From positions 37,128,001-37,192,000 of the forward strand of contig CM069873.1 of assembly GCA_036172665.1 (NCBI GenBank): a stretch of DNA of 64,000 bases, read 5' to 3'. Positions 36,466 through 50,330 of this stretch are shown in pieces. The notes beneath the pieces are model-generated. The model saw only the letters and a program-made list of their open reading frames with translations, was not told the origin of the DNA and did no database searches. Numbering within the stretch: position 1 is the first letter of the stretch; each line of letters starts with the position of its first letter. This DNA comes from Prosopocoilus inquinatus. Its lineage: Eukaryota; Arthropoda; Insecta; Coleoptera; Lucanidae. The position numbers and the translations under genes were made by a program.

Positions 36466-38120
36466 TTTTAAACGAAACAACACGTATTAGCGTTGTTCCT
36501 GTGATGTATCTAATCGATCCTTACTCATCTATCATGTTATTTGACGTTTGGATGGACTCCAGTAACTGATGTGAGATACAAAGTTCTCGGACGCAGCAGA
36601 AGCTGGAAATAGTTTTGAACGAAACAACACGTATTAGCGTTGTTCCTGTGATGTATCTAATAGATCCTTACTTAGCTACTATGTTATTTGACTTTTCGAT
36701 GGACTCCAGTAACTCTAATATGAGATACGAAATTTTCGGGCGCAGCAGAAGCTGAAACTAGTGTTAAACGAAACAACACGCATTAGCGTTGTTCCTGTGA
36801 TGTATCTAATCGATCCTTACTCATCTATCATGTTATTTGACGTTTCGATGGACTCCAGTAACTCTAATGTGAGATACGAAATTTTCGGACGCAGCAGAAG
36901 CTGGAAATAGTTCTAAACGAAACAACACGCATTAGCGTTGTTCCTGTGATGTATCTAATCGATCCTTACTCATCTATCATGTTATTTGACGTTTCGATGG
37001 ACTCTAGTAACTCTGATGTGAGATACGAAGTTTTTGGACGCAGCATTAGCTGGAAATAGTTTTAAACGAAACAACACGTATTAGCGTTGTCCCTGTGATG
37101 TATCTAATCGATCCTTACTCATCTATCATGTTATTTGACGTTTGGATGGACTCCAGTAACGCTGATGTGAGATACAAAGTTCTCGGACGCAGCAGAAGCT
37201 GGAAATAGTTTTGAACGAAACAACACGTATTAGCGTTGTTCCTGTGATGTATCTAATCGATCCTTACTCATCTATCATGTTATTTGGCGTTTCGATGGAC
37301 TCCAGTAACTCTGATGTGAGATACGAAGTTTTTGGACGCAGCAGGAGCTGGAAATAGTTTTAAACGAAACAACACGCATTAGCGTTGTTCCTGTGATGTA
37401 TCTAATCGATCCTTACTCATCTATCATGTTATATGACGTTTCGATGGACTCTAGTAACTCTGATGTAAGATACGAAGTTTTTGGGCGCAGCAGGAGCTGG
37501 AAATAGTTTTAAACGAAGCAACACGTATTAGCGTTGTTCCTGTGATGTATCTAATAGATCCTTATTTATCTACCATGTTATTTGACGTTTCGATGGACTT
37601 TAGTAACTCTGATGTGAGTAACGAAGTTTTCGGACGCAGCAGAAGCTGGAAATAGTTTTAAACGAAACAACACGCATTAGCGTTGTTCCTGTGATGTATC
37701 TAATCGATCCTTACTCATCTATCATGTTATTTGACGTTTCGATGGACTCTAGTAACTCTGATGTGAGATACGAAGTTTTTGGACGCAGCAGGAGCTGGAA
37801 ATAGTTTTAAACGAAACAACACGTATTAGCGTTGTTCCTGTGATGTATCTAATCGATCCTTACTCATCTATCATGTTATTTGACGTTTGGATGGACTCCA
37901 GTAACTCTGATGTGAGATACAAAGTTCTCGGACGCAGCAGAAGCTGGAAATAGTTTTGAACGAAACAACACGTATTAGCGTTGTTCCTGTGATGTATCTA
38001 ATCGATCCTTACTTATCTATCATGTTATTTGACGTTTGGATGGACTCCAGTAACTCTGATGTGAGATACAAAATTTTCGGACGCAGCAGAAGCTGGAAAT
38101 AGTTTTAAACGAAACAACAC
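36466..38120. repeat. Mixed segment, 11 monomers
   Basis: It begins with a gtaactgatg unit, then G (gacttttcg, ctctaatatgag, ctgaaactagtg), F, A, B, ggcgtttcg, an A-like unit with ttatatgacg, cgaagcaac with gactttagt and gagtaacgaag, then A, B, C. The later A, B, C run starts the set A, B, C, D, E, ttagtgttg that continues to about 38560. Several private substitutions make this stretch more diverged than its neighbours. Confidence 0.76.
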
Positions 38121-39310
38121 GCATTAGCGTTGTTCCTGTGATGTATCTAATCGATCCTTACTTATCTACTATGTTATTTGACGTTTCGATGGACTCCAGT
38201 AACTCTGATGTGAGAGACGAAATTTTCGAACGCAGTAGGAGCTGGAAATAGTTTTAAACGAAACAACACGCATTAGCGTTGTTCCTGTGATGTATCTAAT
38301 CGATCCTTACTCATCTATCATGTTGTTTGACGTTTGAATGGACTCCAGTAACTCTGATGTGAGATACAAAGTTCTCGGATGCAGCAGAAGCTGGAAATAG
38401 TTTTAAACGAAACAACACGCATTAGTGTTGTTCCTGTGATGTATCTAATCGATCCTTACTCATCTGTCATGTTATTTGGCGGTTCGATGGACTCCAGTAA
38501 CTCTGATGTGAGATACGAAGTTTTTGGACGCAGCAGGAGCTGGAAATAGTTTTAAACGAAACAACAGGCATTAGCGTTGTTCCTGTGATGTATCTAATCG
38601 ATCCTTACTCATCTATCATGTTATTTGACGTTTGGATGGACTCTAGTAACTCTGATGTGAGATACGAAGTTTTTGGACGCAGCAGGAGCTGGAAATAGTT
38701 TTAAACGAAACAACACGCATTAGCGTTTTTCCTGTGATGTATCTAATCGATCCTTATTTATCTATCATGTTATATGACGTTTCGATGGACTCTAGTAACT
38801 CTGATGTAAGATACGAAGTTTTTGGGCGCAGCAGGAGCTGGAAATAGTTTCAAACGAAGCAACACGTATTAGCGTTGTTCCTGTGATGTATCTAATAGAT
38901 CCTTATTTATCTACCATGTTATTTGACGTTTCGATGGACTCTAGTAACTCTGATGTGAGATACGAAGTTTTTGGACGCAGCAGGAGCTGGAAATAGTTTT
39001 AAACGAAACAACACGTATTAGCGTTGTTCCTGTGATGTATCTAATCGATCCTTATTTATCTATAATGTTATTTGACGTTTCGATGGACTCTAGTAACTCT
39101 GATGTGAGATACGAAGTTTTTGGACGCAGCAGGAGCTGGAAATAGTTTTAAACGAAACAACACGTATTAGCGTTGTTCCTGTGATGTATCTAATCGATCC
39201 TTATTTATCTATCATGTTATTTGACGTATCGATGGACTCTAGTAACTCTGATGTGAGATACGAAGTTTTTGGGTGCAGCAGGAGCTGGAAATAGTTTTAA
39301 ACCAAGCAAC
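38120..39310. repeat. Block recurring at about 60610-61800
   Basis: The order is D (gaacgcagtagg), E, ttagtgttg, A (gtttggatgg), gtttttcctg with ttatatgacg, cgaagcaac, a unit with the rare tctataatgtt (39061) and H with gggtgcagc. The tctataatg marker recurs at 61556, offset 22495 (151 units less four bases), and the match continues through the following G unit. This is the longest-range copy I could tie to a marker in the window. Confidence 0.84.
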
Positions 39311-40800
39311 ACGTATTAGCGTTGTTCCTGTGATGTATCTAATAGATCCTTACTTAGCTACTATGTTATTTGACGTTTCGATGGACTCCAGTAACTCTAA
39401 TGTGAGATACGAAATTTTCGGGCGCAGCAGAAGCTGGAACTAGTGTTAAACGAAACAACACGCATTAGCGTTGTTCCTGTGATGTATCTAATCGATCCTT
39501 ACTCATCTATCATGTTATTTGACGTTTCGATGGACTCCAGTAACTCTAATGTGAGATACGAAATTTTCGGACGCAGCAGAAGCTGGAAATAGTTTTAAAC
39601 GAAACAACACGCATTAGCGTTGTTCCTGTGTTGTATCTAATCGATCCTTACTCATCTATCATGTTATTTGACGTTTCGATGGACTCTAGTAACTCTGATG
39701 TGAGATACGAAGTTTTTGGACGCAGCAGGAGCTGGAAATAGTCTTAAACGAAACAACACGTATTAGCGTTGTTCCTGTGATGTATCTAATCGATCCTTAC
39801 TCATCTATCATGTTATTTGACGTTTGGATGGACTCCAGTAACTCTGATGTGAGATACAAAGTTCTCGGACGCAGCAGAAGCTGGAAATAGTTTTGAACGA
39901 AACAACACGTATTAGCGTTGTTCCTGTGATGTATCTAATCGATCCTTACTTATCTATCATGTTATTTGACGTTTGGATGGACTCCAGTAACTCTGATGTG
40001 AGATACAAAATTTTCGGACGCAGCAGAAGCTGGAAATAGTTTTAAACGAAGCAACACGTATTAGCGTTGTTCCTGTGATGTATCTAATAGATCCTTACTT
40101 AGCTACTATGTTATTTGACGTTTCGATGGACTCCAGTAACTCTAATGTGAGATACGAAATTTTCGGGCGCAGCAGAAGCTGGAACTAGTGTTAAACGAAA
40201 CAACACGCATTAGCGTTGTTCCTGTGATGTATCTAATCGATCCTTACTCATCTATCATGTTATTTGACGTTTCGATGGACTCCAGTAACTCTAATGTGAG
40301 ATACGAAATTTTCGGACGCAGCAGAAGCTGGAAATAGTTTTAAACGAAACAACACGCATTAGCGTTGTTCCTGTGATGTATCTAATCGATCCTTACTCAT
40401 CTATCATGTTATTTGACGTTTCGATGGACTCTAGTAACTCTGATGTGAGATACGAAGTTTTTGGACGCAGCAGGAGCTGGAAATAGTCTTAAACGAAACA
40501 ACACGTATTAGCGTTGTTCCTGTGATGTATCTAATCGATCCTTACTCATCTATCATGTTATTTGACGTTTGGATGGACTCCAGTAACTCTGATGTGAGAT
40601 ACAAAGTTCTCGGACGCAGCAGAAGCTGGAAATAGTTTTGAACGAAACAACACGTATTAGCGTTGTTCCTGTGATGTATCTAATCGATCCTTACTTATCT
40701 ATCATGTTATTTGACGTTTGGATGGACTCCAGTAACTCTGATGTGAGATACAAAATTTTCGGACGCAGCAGAAGCTGGAAATAGTTTTAAACGAAACAAC
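39311..40800. repeat. Tandem 5-mer, two copies of 745 bp
   Basis: Units at 39311, 40056 and 40801 bound two copies of exactly 745 bp. Each copy runs G (taatagatcc, tagctactatg, ggaactagtg), F, A (tagtcttaaacg), B, C. They are almost identical; one difference is gtgttgtatc near 39628 against gtgatgtatc in the second copy. The near identity and exact boundaries suggest a recent duplication. Confidence 0.92.
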
Positions 40801-42429
40801 ACGCATTAGCGTTGTTCCTGTGATGTATCTAATCGATCCTTACTCATCTATCATGTTATTTGACGTTTGGATGGACTCCAGTAACTCTGATGTGAGATAC
40901 AAAGTTCTCGGACGCAGCAGAAGCTGGAAATAGTTTTGAACGAAACAACACGTATTAGCGTTGTTCCTGTGATGTATCTAATCGATCCTTACTTATCTAC
41001 TATGTTATTTGACGTTTCGATGGACTCCAGTAACTCTGATGTGAGAGACGAAATTTTCGAACGCAGTAGGAGCTGGAAATAGTTTTAAACGAAACAACAC
41101 GCATTAGCGTTGTTCCTGTGATGTATCTAATCGATCCTTACTCATCTATCATGTTATTTGACGTTTGAATGGACTCCAGTAACTCTGATGTGAGATACAA
41201 AGTTCTCGGACGCAGCAGAAGCTGGAAATAGTTTTGAACGAAACAACACGTATTAGCGTTGTTCCTGTGATGTATCTAATCGATCCTTACTCATCTATCA
41301 TGTTATTTGACGTTTGAATGGACTCCAGTAACTCTGATGTGAGATACAAAGTTCTCGGACGCAACAGAAGCTGGAAATAGTTTTGAACGAAACAACACGC
41401 ATTAGCGTTGTTCCTGTGATGTATCTAATCGATCCTTACTTATCTACTATGTTATTTGACGTTTCGATGGACTCCAGTAACTCTGATGTGAGAGACGAAA
41501 TTTTCGAACGCAGCAGAATCTGGAAATAGTTTTAAATGAAACAACACGCATTAGCGTTGTTCCTGTGATGTATCTAATCGATCCTTACTCATCTATCATG
41601 TTATTTGACGTTTCGATGTACTCTAGTAACTCTGATGTGAGATACGAAGTTTTTGGACGCAGCAGGAGCTGGAAATAGTTTTAAACGAAACAACACGTAT
41701 TAGCGTTGTTCCTGTGATGTATCTAATCGATCCTTACTCATCTATCATGTTATTTGACGTTTGGATGGACTCCAGTAACTCTGATGTGAGATACAAAGTT
41801 CTCGGACGCAGCAGAAACTGGAAATAGTTTTGAACGAAACAACACTTATTAGCGTTGTTCCTGTGATGTATCTAATCGATCCTTACTTATCTATCATGTT
41901 ATTTGACGTTTGGATGGACTCCAGTAACTCTGATGTGAGATACAAAATTTTCGGACGCAGCAGAAGCTGGAAATAGTTTTAAACGAAACAACACGTATTA
42001 GCGTTGTTCCTGTGATGTATCTAATCGATCCTTATTTATCTATCATGTTATTTGACGTTTCGATGGACTCTAGTAACTCTGATGTGAGATACGAAGTTTT
42101 TGGGTGCAGCAGGAGCTGGAAATAGTTTTAAACGAAGCAACACGTATTAGCGTTGTTCCTGTGATGTATCTAATAGATCCTTACTTAGCTACTATGTTAT
42201 TTGACGTTTCGATGGACTCCAGTAACTCTAATGTGAGATACGAAATTTTCGGGCGCAGCAGAAGCTGGAAATAGTGTTAAACGAAACAACACGCATTAGC
42301 GTTGTTCCTGTGATGTATCTAATCGATCCTTACTCATCTATCATGTTATTTGACGTTTCGATGGACTCCAGTAACTCTGATGTGAGATACAAAGTTTTCG
42401 GACGCAGCAGAAGCTGGAAATAGTTTTAA
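40801..42429. repeat. B, D, E, E, D, A, B, C, H, G set
   Basis: After an extra B unit at 40801-40949 the order is D (gaacgcagtagg at 41059), E, E, D (gaacgcagcagaatc), A, B, C, an H-like unit (gggtgcagc near 42100), G, then a unit with caaagttttcgg. The set from D onward recurs at 47913 (offset 6854, exactly 46 units) and 62511 (offset 21452). The extra B unit is absent from the copy near 47.7 kb, which accounts for the change in offset from 7003 to 6854. Confidence 0.85.
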
Positions 42430-44500
42430 ATGAAACAACACGCATTAGCGTTGTTCCTGTGATGTATCTAATCGATCCTTACTCATCTATCATGTTATTT
42501 GACGTTTCGATGGACTCTAGTAACTCTGATGTGAGATACGAAGTTTTTGGACGCAGCAGGAGCTGTAAATAGTTTTAAACGAAACAACACGTATTAGCGT
42601 TGTTCCTGTGATGTATCTAATCGATCCTTACTCATCTATCATGTTATTTGACGTTTGGATGGACTCCAGTAACTCTGATGTGAGATACAAAGTTCTCGGA
42701 CGCAGCAGAAGCTGGAAATAGTTTTAAACGAAACAACACGCATTAGTGTTGTTCCTGTGATGTATCTAATCGATCCTTACTCATCTATCATGTTATTTGG
42801 CGTTTCGATGGACTCCAGTAACTCTGATGTGAGATACGAAGTTTTTGGACGCAGCAGGAGCTGGAAATAGTTTTAAACGAAACAACACGCATTAGCGTTG
42901 TTCCTGTGATGTATCTAATCGATCCTTACTCATCTATCATGTTATTTGGCGTTTGGATGGACTCTAGTAACTCTGATGTGAGATACGAAGTTTTTGGACG
43001 CAGCAGGAGCTGGAAATAGTTTTAAACGAAACAACACGCATTAGCGTTTTTCCTGTGATGTATCTAATCGATCCTTATTTATCTATCATGTTATTTGACG
43101 TTTCGATATACTCTAGTAACTCTGATGTAAGATACGAAGTTTTTGGGCGCAGCAGGAGCTGGAAATAGTTTTAAACGAAGCAACACGTATTAGCGTTGTT
43201 CCTGTGATGTATCTAATAGATCCTTATTTACCTACCATGTTACTTGACGTTTCGATGGACTCTAGTAACTCTGATGTGAGACACGAAGTTTTTGGACGCA
43301 GCAGGAGCTGGAAATAGTTTTAAACGAAACAACACGTATTAGCGTTGTTGCTGTGATGTATCTAATCGATCCTTATTTATCTATCATGTTATTTGACGTT
43401 TCGATGGACTCTAGTAACTCTGATGTGAGATACGAAGTTTTTGGACGCAGCAGGAGCTGGAAATAGTTTTAAACGAAACAACACGTATTAGCGTTGTTCC
43501 TGTGATGTATCTAATCGATCCTTATTTATCTATCATGTTATTTGACGTATCGATGGACTCTAGTAACTCTGATGTGAGATACGAAGTTTTTGGGTGCAGC
43601 AGGAGCTGGAAATAGTTTTAAACGAAGCAACACGTATTAGCGTTGTTCCTGTGATGTATCTAATAGATCCTTACTTAGCTACTATGTTATTTGACGTTTC
43701 GATGGACTCCAGTAACTCTAATGTGAGATACGAAATTTTCGGGCGCAGCAGTAGCTGGAAATAGTGTTAAACGAAACAACACGCATTAGCGTTGTTCCTG
43801 TGATGTATCTAATCGATCCTTACTCATCTATCATGTTATTTGACGTTTCGATGGACTCCAGTAACTCTAATGTGAGATACGAAATTTTCGGACGCAGCAG
43901 AAGCTGGAAATAGTTTTAAACGAAACAACACGCATTAGCGTTGTTCCTGTGATGTATCTAATCGATCCTTACTCATCTATCATGTTATTTGACGTTTCGA
44001 TGGACTCCAGTAACTCTAATGTGAGATACGAAATTCTCGGACGCAGCAGGAGCTGGAAATAGTTTTAAACGAAACAACACGCATTAGCGTTGTTCCTGTG
44101 ATGTATCTAATCGATCCTTACTCATCTATCATGTTATTTGACGTTTGAATGGACTCCAGTAACTCTGATGTGAGATACAAAGTTCTCGGACGCAGCAGAA
44201 GCTGGAAATAGTTTTGAACGAAACAACACGTATTAGCGTTGTTCCTGTGATGTATCTAATCGATCCTTACTTATCTACTATGTTATTTGACATTTCGATG
44301 GATTCCAGTAACTCTGATGTGAGAGACGAAATTTTCGACCGCAGCAGAATCTGGAAATAGTTTTAAATGAAACAACACGCATTAGCGTTGTTCCTGTGAT
44401 GTATCTAATCGATCCTTACTCATCTATCATGTCATTTGACGTTTCGATGGACTCTAGTAACTCTGATGTGAGATACGAAGTTTTTGGATGCAGCAGGAGC
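42430..44500. repeat. Copy of 26941-29010, first 13-mer plus one unit
   Basis: Offset 15489 bp holds at the atgaaacaac junction (42430 against 26941), at ttagtgttg (42741 against 27252) and at the rare ggattccag (44300 against 28811). Private changes include agctgtaaatag near 42563, cgatatactc near 43106, gttacttgacg near 43229 and gacatttcg near 44290. The ATG-making change at 28091 is absent here. Confidence 0.88.
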
Positions 44501-47190
44501 TGGAAATAGTTTTAAACGAAACAACACGTATTAGCGTTGTTCCTGTGATGTATCTAATCGATCCTTACTCATCTATCATGTTATTTGACGTTTGGATGGA
44601 CTCCAGTAACTCTGATGTGAGATACAAAGTTCTCGGACGCAGCAGAAGCTGGAAATAGTTTTGAACGAAACAACACGTATTAGCGTTGTTCCTGTGATGT
44701 ATCTAATCGATCCTTACTCATCTATCATGTTATTTGACGTTTGAATGGACTCCAGTAACTCTGATGTGAGATACAAAGTTCTCGGACGCAGCAGAAGCTG
44801 GAAATAGTGTTAAACGAAACAACACGCATTAGCGTTGTTCCTGTGATGTATCTAATCGATCCTTACTCATCTATCATGTTATTTGACGTTTCGATGGACT
44901 CCAGTAACTCTAATGTGAGATACGAAATTTTCGGACGCAGCAGAAGCTGGAAATAGTTTTAAACGAAACAACACGCATTAGCGTTGTTCCTGTGATGTAT
45001 CTAATCGATCCTTACTCATCTATCATGTTATTTGACGTTTCGATGGACTCCAGTAACTCTGATGTGAGATACGAAGTTTTTGGACGCAGCAGGAGCTGGA
45101 AATAGTCTTAAACGAAACAACACGTATTAGCGTTGTTCCTGTGATGTATCTAATCGATCCTTACTCATCTATCATGTTATTTGACGTTTGGATGGACTCC
45201 AGTAACTCTGATGTGAGATACAAAGTTCTCGGACGCAGCAGAAGCTGGAAATAGTTTTGAACGAAACAACACGTATTAGCGTTGTTCCTGTGATGTATCT
45301 AATCGATCCTTACTTATCTATCATGTTATTTGACGTTTGAATGGACTCCAGTAACTCTGATGTGAGATACAAAGTTCTCGGACGCAGCAGAAGCTGGAAA
45401 TAGTGTTAAACGAAACAACACGCATTAGCGTTGTTCCTGTGATGTATCTAATCGATCCTTATTTATCTATCATGTTATTTGACGTTTCGATGCACTCTAG
45501 TAACTCTGATGTGAGATACGAAGTTCTCGGACGCAGCAGGAGCTGGAAATAGTTTTAAACGAAACAACACGCATTAGCGTTGTTCCTGTGATGTATCTAA
45601 TCGATCCTTATTTATCTATCATGTTATTTGACGTTTCGATGGACTCTAGTAACTCTGATGTGAGATACGAAGTTTTTGGACGCAGCAGGAGCTGGAAATA
45701 GTTTTAAACGAAACAACACGTATTAGCGTTGTTCCTGTGATGTATCTAATCGATCCTTACTCATCTACCATGTTATTTGACGTTTGAATGGACTCCAGTA
45801 ACTCTGATGTGAGATACAAAGTTCTCGGACGCAGCAGAAGCTGGAAATAGTGTTAAACGAAACAACACGCATTAGCGTTGTTCCTGTGATGTATCTAATC
45901 GATCCTTATTTATCTATCATGTTATTTGACGTATCGATGGACTCTAGTAACTCTGATGTGAGATACGAAGTTTTTGGGTGCAGCAGGAGCTGGAAATAGT
46001 TTTAAACGAAGCAACACGTATTAGCGTTGTTCCTGTGATGTATCTAATAGATCCTTACTTAGCTACTATGTTATTTGACGTTTCGATGGACTCCAGTAAC
46101 TCTAATGTGAGATACGAAATTTTCGGGCGCAGCAGAAGCTGGAAATAGTGTTAAACGAAACAACACGCATTAGCGTTGTTCCTGTGATGTATCTAATCGA
46201 TCCTTACTCATCTATCATGTTATTTGACGTTTCGATGGACTCCAGTAACTCTAATGTGAGATACGAAATTTTCGGACGCAGCAGAAGCTGGAAATAGTTT
46301 TAAACGAAACAACACCCATTAGCGTTGTTCCTGTGATGTATCTAATCGATCCTTATTTATCTATCATGTTATTTGACGTTTCGATGGACTCTAGTAACTC
46401 TGATGTGAGATACGAAGTTTTTGGACGCAGCAGGAGCTGGAAATAGTTTTAAACGAAACAACACGTATTAGCGTTGTTCCTGTGATGTATCTAATCGATC
46501 CTTACTCATCTATCATGTTATTTGACGTTTGAATGGACTCCAGTAACTCTGATGAGAGATACAAAGTTCTCGGACGCAGCAGAAGCTGGAAATAGTGTTA
46601 AACGAAACAACACGCATTAGCGTTGTTCCTGTGATGTATCTAATCGATCCTTATTTATCTATCATGTTATTTGACGTTTCGATGCACTCTAGTAACTCTG
46701 ATGTGAGATACGAAGTTCTCGGACGCAGCAGGAGCTGGAAATAGTTTTAAACGAAACAACACGCATTAGCGTTGTTCCTGTGATGTATCTAATCGATCCT
46801 TATTTATCTATCATGTTATTTGACGTTTCGATGGACTCTAGTAACTCTGATGTGAGATACGAAGTTTTTGGACGCAGCAGGAGCTGGAAATAGTTTTAAA
46901 CGAAACAACACGTATTAGCGTTGTTCCTGTGATGTATCTAATCGATCCTTACTCATCTACCATGTTATTTGACGTTTGAATGGACTCCAGTAACTCTGAT
47001 GTGAGATACAAAGTTCTCGGACGCAGCAGAAGCTGGAAATAGTTTTGAACGAAACAACACGTATTAGCGTTGTTCCTGTGATGTATCTAATCGAACCTTA
47101 CTCATCTATCATGTTATTTGACGTTTGAATGGACTCCAGTAACTCTGATGTGAGATACAAAGTTCTCGGACGCAGCAGAAGCTGGAAATA
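44500..47190. repeat. E-rich block with an 8-mer repeat
   Basis: This stretch repeatedly uses E units joined by tagtgtt to F, A or H units. The marker gatgcactctag at about 45489 recurs at 46681, spaced 1192 bp (eight units); about 45400-45860 matches 46590-47050. Private changes include cacccattag near 46316, gatgagagatac near 46551 and cgaaccttac near 47093. A unit near 47200 has cgaaataacacg. The gatgcactctag type is found again near 49374, 51003 and 55769. Confidence 0.82.
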
Positions 47191-49250
47191 GTGTTAAACG
47201 AAATAACACGCATTAGCGTTGTTCCTGTGATGTATCTAATCGATCCTTACTCATCTATCATGTTATTTGACGTTTCGATGGACTCCAGTAACTCTAATGT
47301 GAGATACGAAATTTTCGGACGCAGCAGAAGCTGGAAATAGTTTTAAACGAAACAACACGCATTAGCGTTGTTCCTGTGATGTATCTAATCGATCCTTACT
47401 CATCTATCATGTTATTTGACGTTTCGATGGACTCCAGTAACTCTGATGTGAGATACGAAGTTTTTGGACGCAGCAGGAGCTGGAAATAGTCTTAAACGAA
47501 ACAACACGTATTAGCGTTGTTCCTGTGATGTATCTAATCGATCCTTACTCATCTATCATGTTATTTGACGTTTGGATGGACTCCAGTAACTCTGATGTGA
47601 GATACAAAGTTCTCGGACGCAGCAGAAGCTGGAAATAGTTTTGAACGAAACAACACGTATTAGCGTTGTTCCTGTGATGTATCTAATAGATCCTTACTTA
47701 TCTATCATGTTATTTGACGTTTGGATGGACTCCAGTAACTCTGATGTGAGATACAAAATTTTCGGACGCAGCAGAAGCTGGAAATAGTTTTAAACGAAAC
47801 AACACGCATTAGCGTTGTTCCTGTGATGTATCTAATCGATCCTTACTTATCTACTATGTTATTTGACGTTTCGATGGACTCCAGTAACTCTGATGTGAGA
47901 GACGAAATTTTCGAACGCAGTAGGAGCTGGAAATAGTTTTAAACGAAACAACACGCATTAGCGTTGTTCCTGTGATGTATCTAATCGATCCTTACTCATC
48001 TATCATGTTATTTGACGTTTGAATGGACTCCAGTAACTCTGATGTGAGATACAAAGTTCTCGGACGCAGCAGAAGCTGGAAATAGTTTTGAACGAAACAA
48101 CACGTATTAGCGTTGTTCCTGTGATGTATCTAATCGATCCTTACTCATCTATCATGTTATTTGACGTTTGAATGGACTCCAGTAACTCTGATGTGAGATA
48201 CAAAGTTCTCGGACGCAGCAGAAGCTGGAAATAGTTTTGAACGAAACAACACGCATTAGCGTTGTTCCTGTGATGTATCTAATCGATCCTTACTTATCTA
48301 CTATGTTATTTGACGTTTCGATGGACTCCAGTAACTCTGATGTGAGAGACGAAATTTTCGAACGCAGCAGAATCTGGAAATAGTTTTAAATGAAACAACA
48401 CGCATTAGCGTTGTTCCTGTGATGTATCTAATCGATCCTTACTCATCTATCATGTTATTTGACGTTTCGATGGACTCTAGTAACTCTGATGTGAGATACG
48501 AAGTTTTTGGACGCAGCAGGAGCTGGAAATAGTTTTAAACGAAACAACACGTATTAGCGTTGTTCCTGTGATGTATCTAATCGATCCTTACTCATCTATC
48601 ATGTTATTTGACGTTTGGATGGACTCCAGTAACTCTGATGTGAGATACAAAGTTCTCGGACGCAGCAGAAGCTGGAAATAGTTTTGAACGAAACAACACG
48701 TATTAGCGTTGTTCCTGTGATGTATCTAATCGATCCTTACTTATCTATCATGTTATTTGACGTTTGGATGGACTCCAGTAACTCTGATGTGAGATACAAA
48801 ATTTTCGGACGCAGCAGAAGCTGGAAATAGTTTTAAACGAAACAACACGTATTAGCGTTGTTCCTGTGATGTATCTAATCGATCCTTATTTATCTATCAT
48901 GTTATTTGACGTTTCGATGGACTCTAGTAACTCTGATGTGAGATACGAAGTTTTTGGGTGCAGCAGGAGCTGGAAATAGTTTTAAACGAAGCAACACGTA
49001 TTAGCGTTGTTCCTGTGATGTATGTAATAGATCCTTACTTAGCTACTATGTTATTTGACGTTTCGATGGACTCCAGTAACTCTAATGTGAGATACGAAAT
49101 TTTCGGACGCAGCAGAAGCTGGAAATAGTTTTGAACGAAACAACACGCATTACCGTTGTTCCTGTGATGTATCTAATCGATCCTTACTCATCTATCATGT
49201 TATTTGGCGTCTCGATGGACTCCAGTAACTCTGATGTGAGATACAAAGGT
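47190..49250. repeat. Copy of the 40.3-42.2 kb set
   Basis: F, A (tagtcttaaacg at 47487), B, C, D, E, E, D, A, B, C, H, G follow the 40300-42240 series, with offset 7003 before and 6854 after the missing B unit. The G unit here has atgtatgtaatag near 49020. It ends with ggcgtctcg and caaaggtttcgg (49206-49250), markers that return in the last unit of the window near 63953. Confidence 0.85.
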
Positions 49251-50330
49251 TTCGGACGCAGCAGAAGCTGGAAATAGTTTTAAACGAAACAACACGCATT
49301 AGCGTTCTTCCTGTGATGTATCTAATCGATCCTTATTTATCTATCATGTTATTTGACGTTTCGATGCACTCTAGTAACTCTGATGTGAGATACGAAGTTT
49401 TTGGACGCAGCAGGAGCTGGAAATAGTTTTAAACGAAACAACACGTATTAGCGTTGTTCCTGTGATGTATCTAATCGATCCTTATTTATTTATCATGTTA
49501 TTTGACGTATCGATGGACTCTAGTAACTCTGATGTGAGATACGAAATTTTCGGACGCAGCAGAAGCTGGAAATAGTTTTAAACGAAACAACACGCATTAG
49601 CGTTGTTCCTGTGATGTATGTAATCGATCCTTAGTCATCTATTATGTTATTTGACGTTTCGATGGACTCCAGTAACTCTAATGTGAGATACGAAATTTTC
49701 GGGCGCAGCAGAAGCTGGAAATAGTTTTAAACGAAACAACACGCATTAGCGTTGTTCCTGTGATGTATCTAATCGATCCTTACTCATCTATCATGTTATT
49801 TGACGTTTCGATGGACTCTATTAACTCTGATGTGAGATACGAAGTTTTTGGTCGCAGCAGGAGCTGGAAATAGTTTTAAACTAAGCAACACGTATTAGCG
49901 TTGTTCCTGTGATGTATCTAATAGATCCTTACTTAGCTACTATGTTATTTGACGTTTCGATAGACTCCAGTAACTCTAATGTGAGATACGAAATTTTCGG
50001 ACGCAGCAGAAGCTGGAAATAGTTTTAAACGAAACAACACGCATTAGCGTTGTTCCTGTGATGTATGTAATCGATCCTTAGTCATCTATTATGTTATTTG
50101 ACGTTTCGATGGACTCCAGTAACTCTAATGTGAGATACGAAATTTTCGGGCGCAGCAGAAGCTGGAAATAGTTTTAAACGAAACAACACGCATTAGCGTT
50201 GTTCCTGTGATGTATCTAATCGATCCTTACTCATCTATCATGTTATTTGACGTTTCGATGGACTCTATTAACTCTGATGTGAGATACGAAGTTTTTGGAC
50301 GCAGCAGGAGCTGGAAATAGTTTTAAATGA
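49250..50330. repeat. Tandem 3-mer, offset 447 bp
   Basis: The linked markers gtatgtaatcg and ccttagtcatctattatg appear near 49616 and 50063, 447 bp (three units) apart. The three-unit set is F with those markers and cgggcgcag, A with actctattaac, and G with taatagatcc. One A unit reads ggtcgcagcagg near 49850 and its junction is aactaagc. Before it, the unit near 49307 has gttcttcctg and the next has tatttatttatc. Confidence 0.86.
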
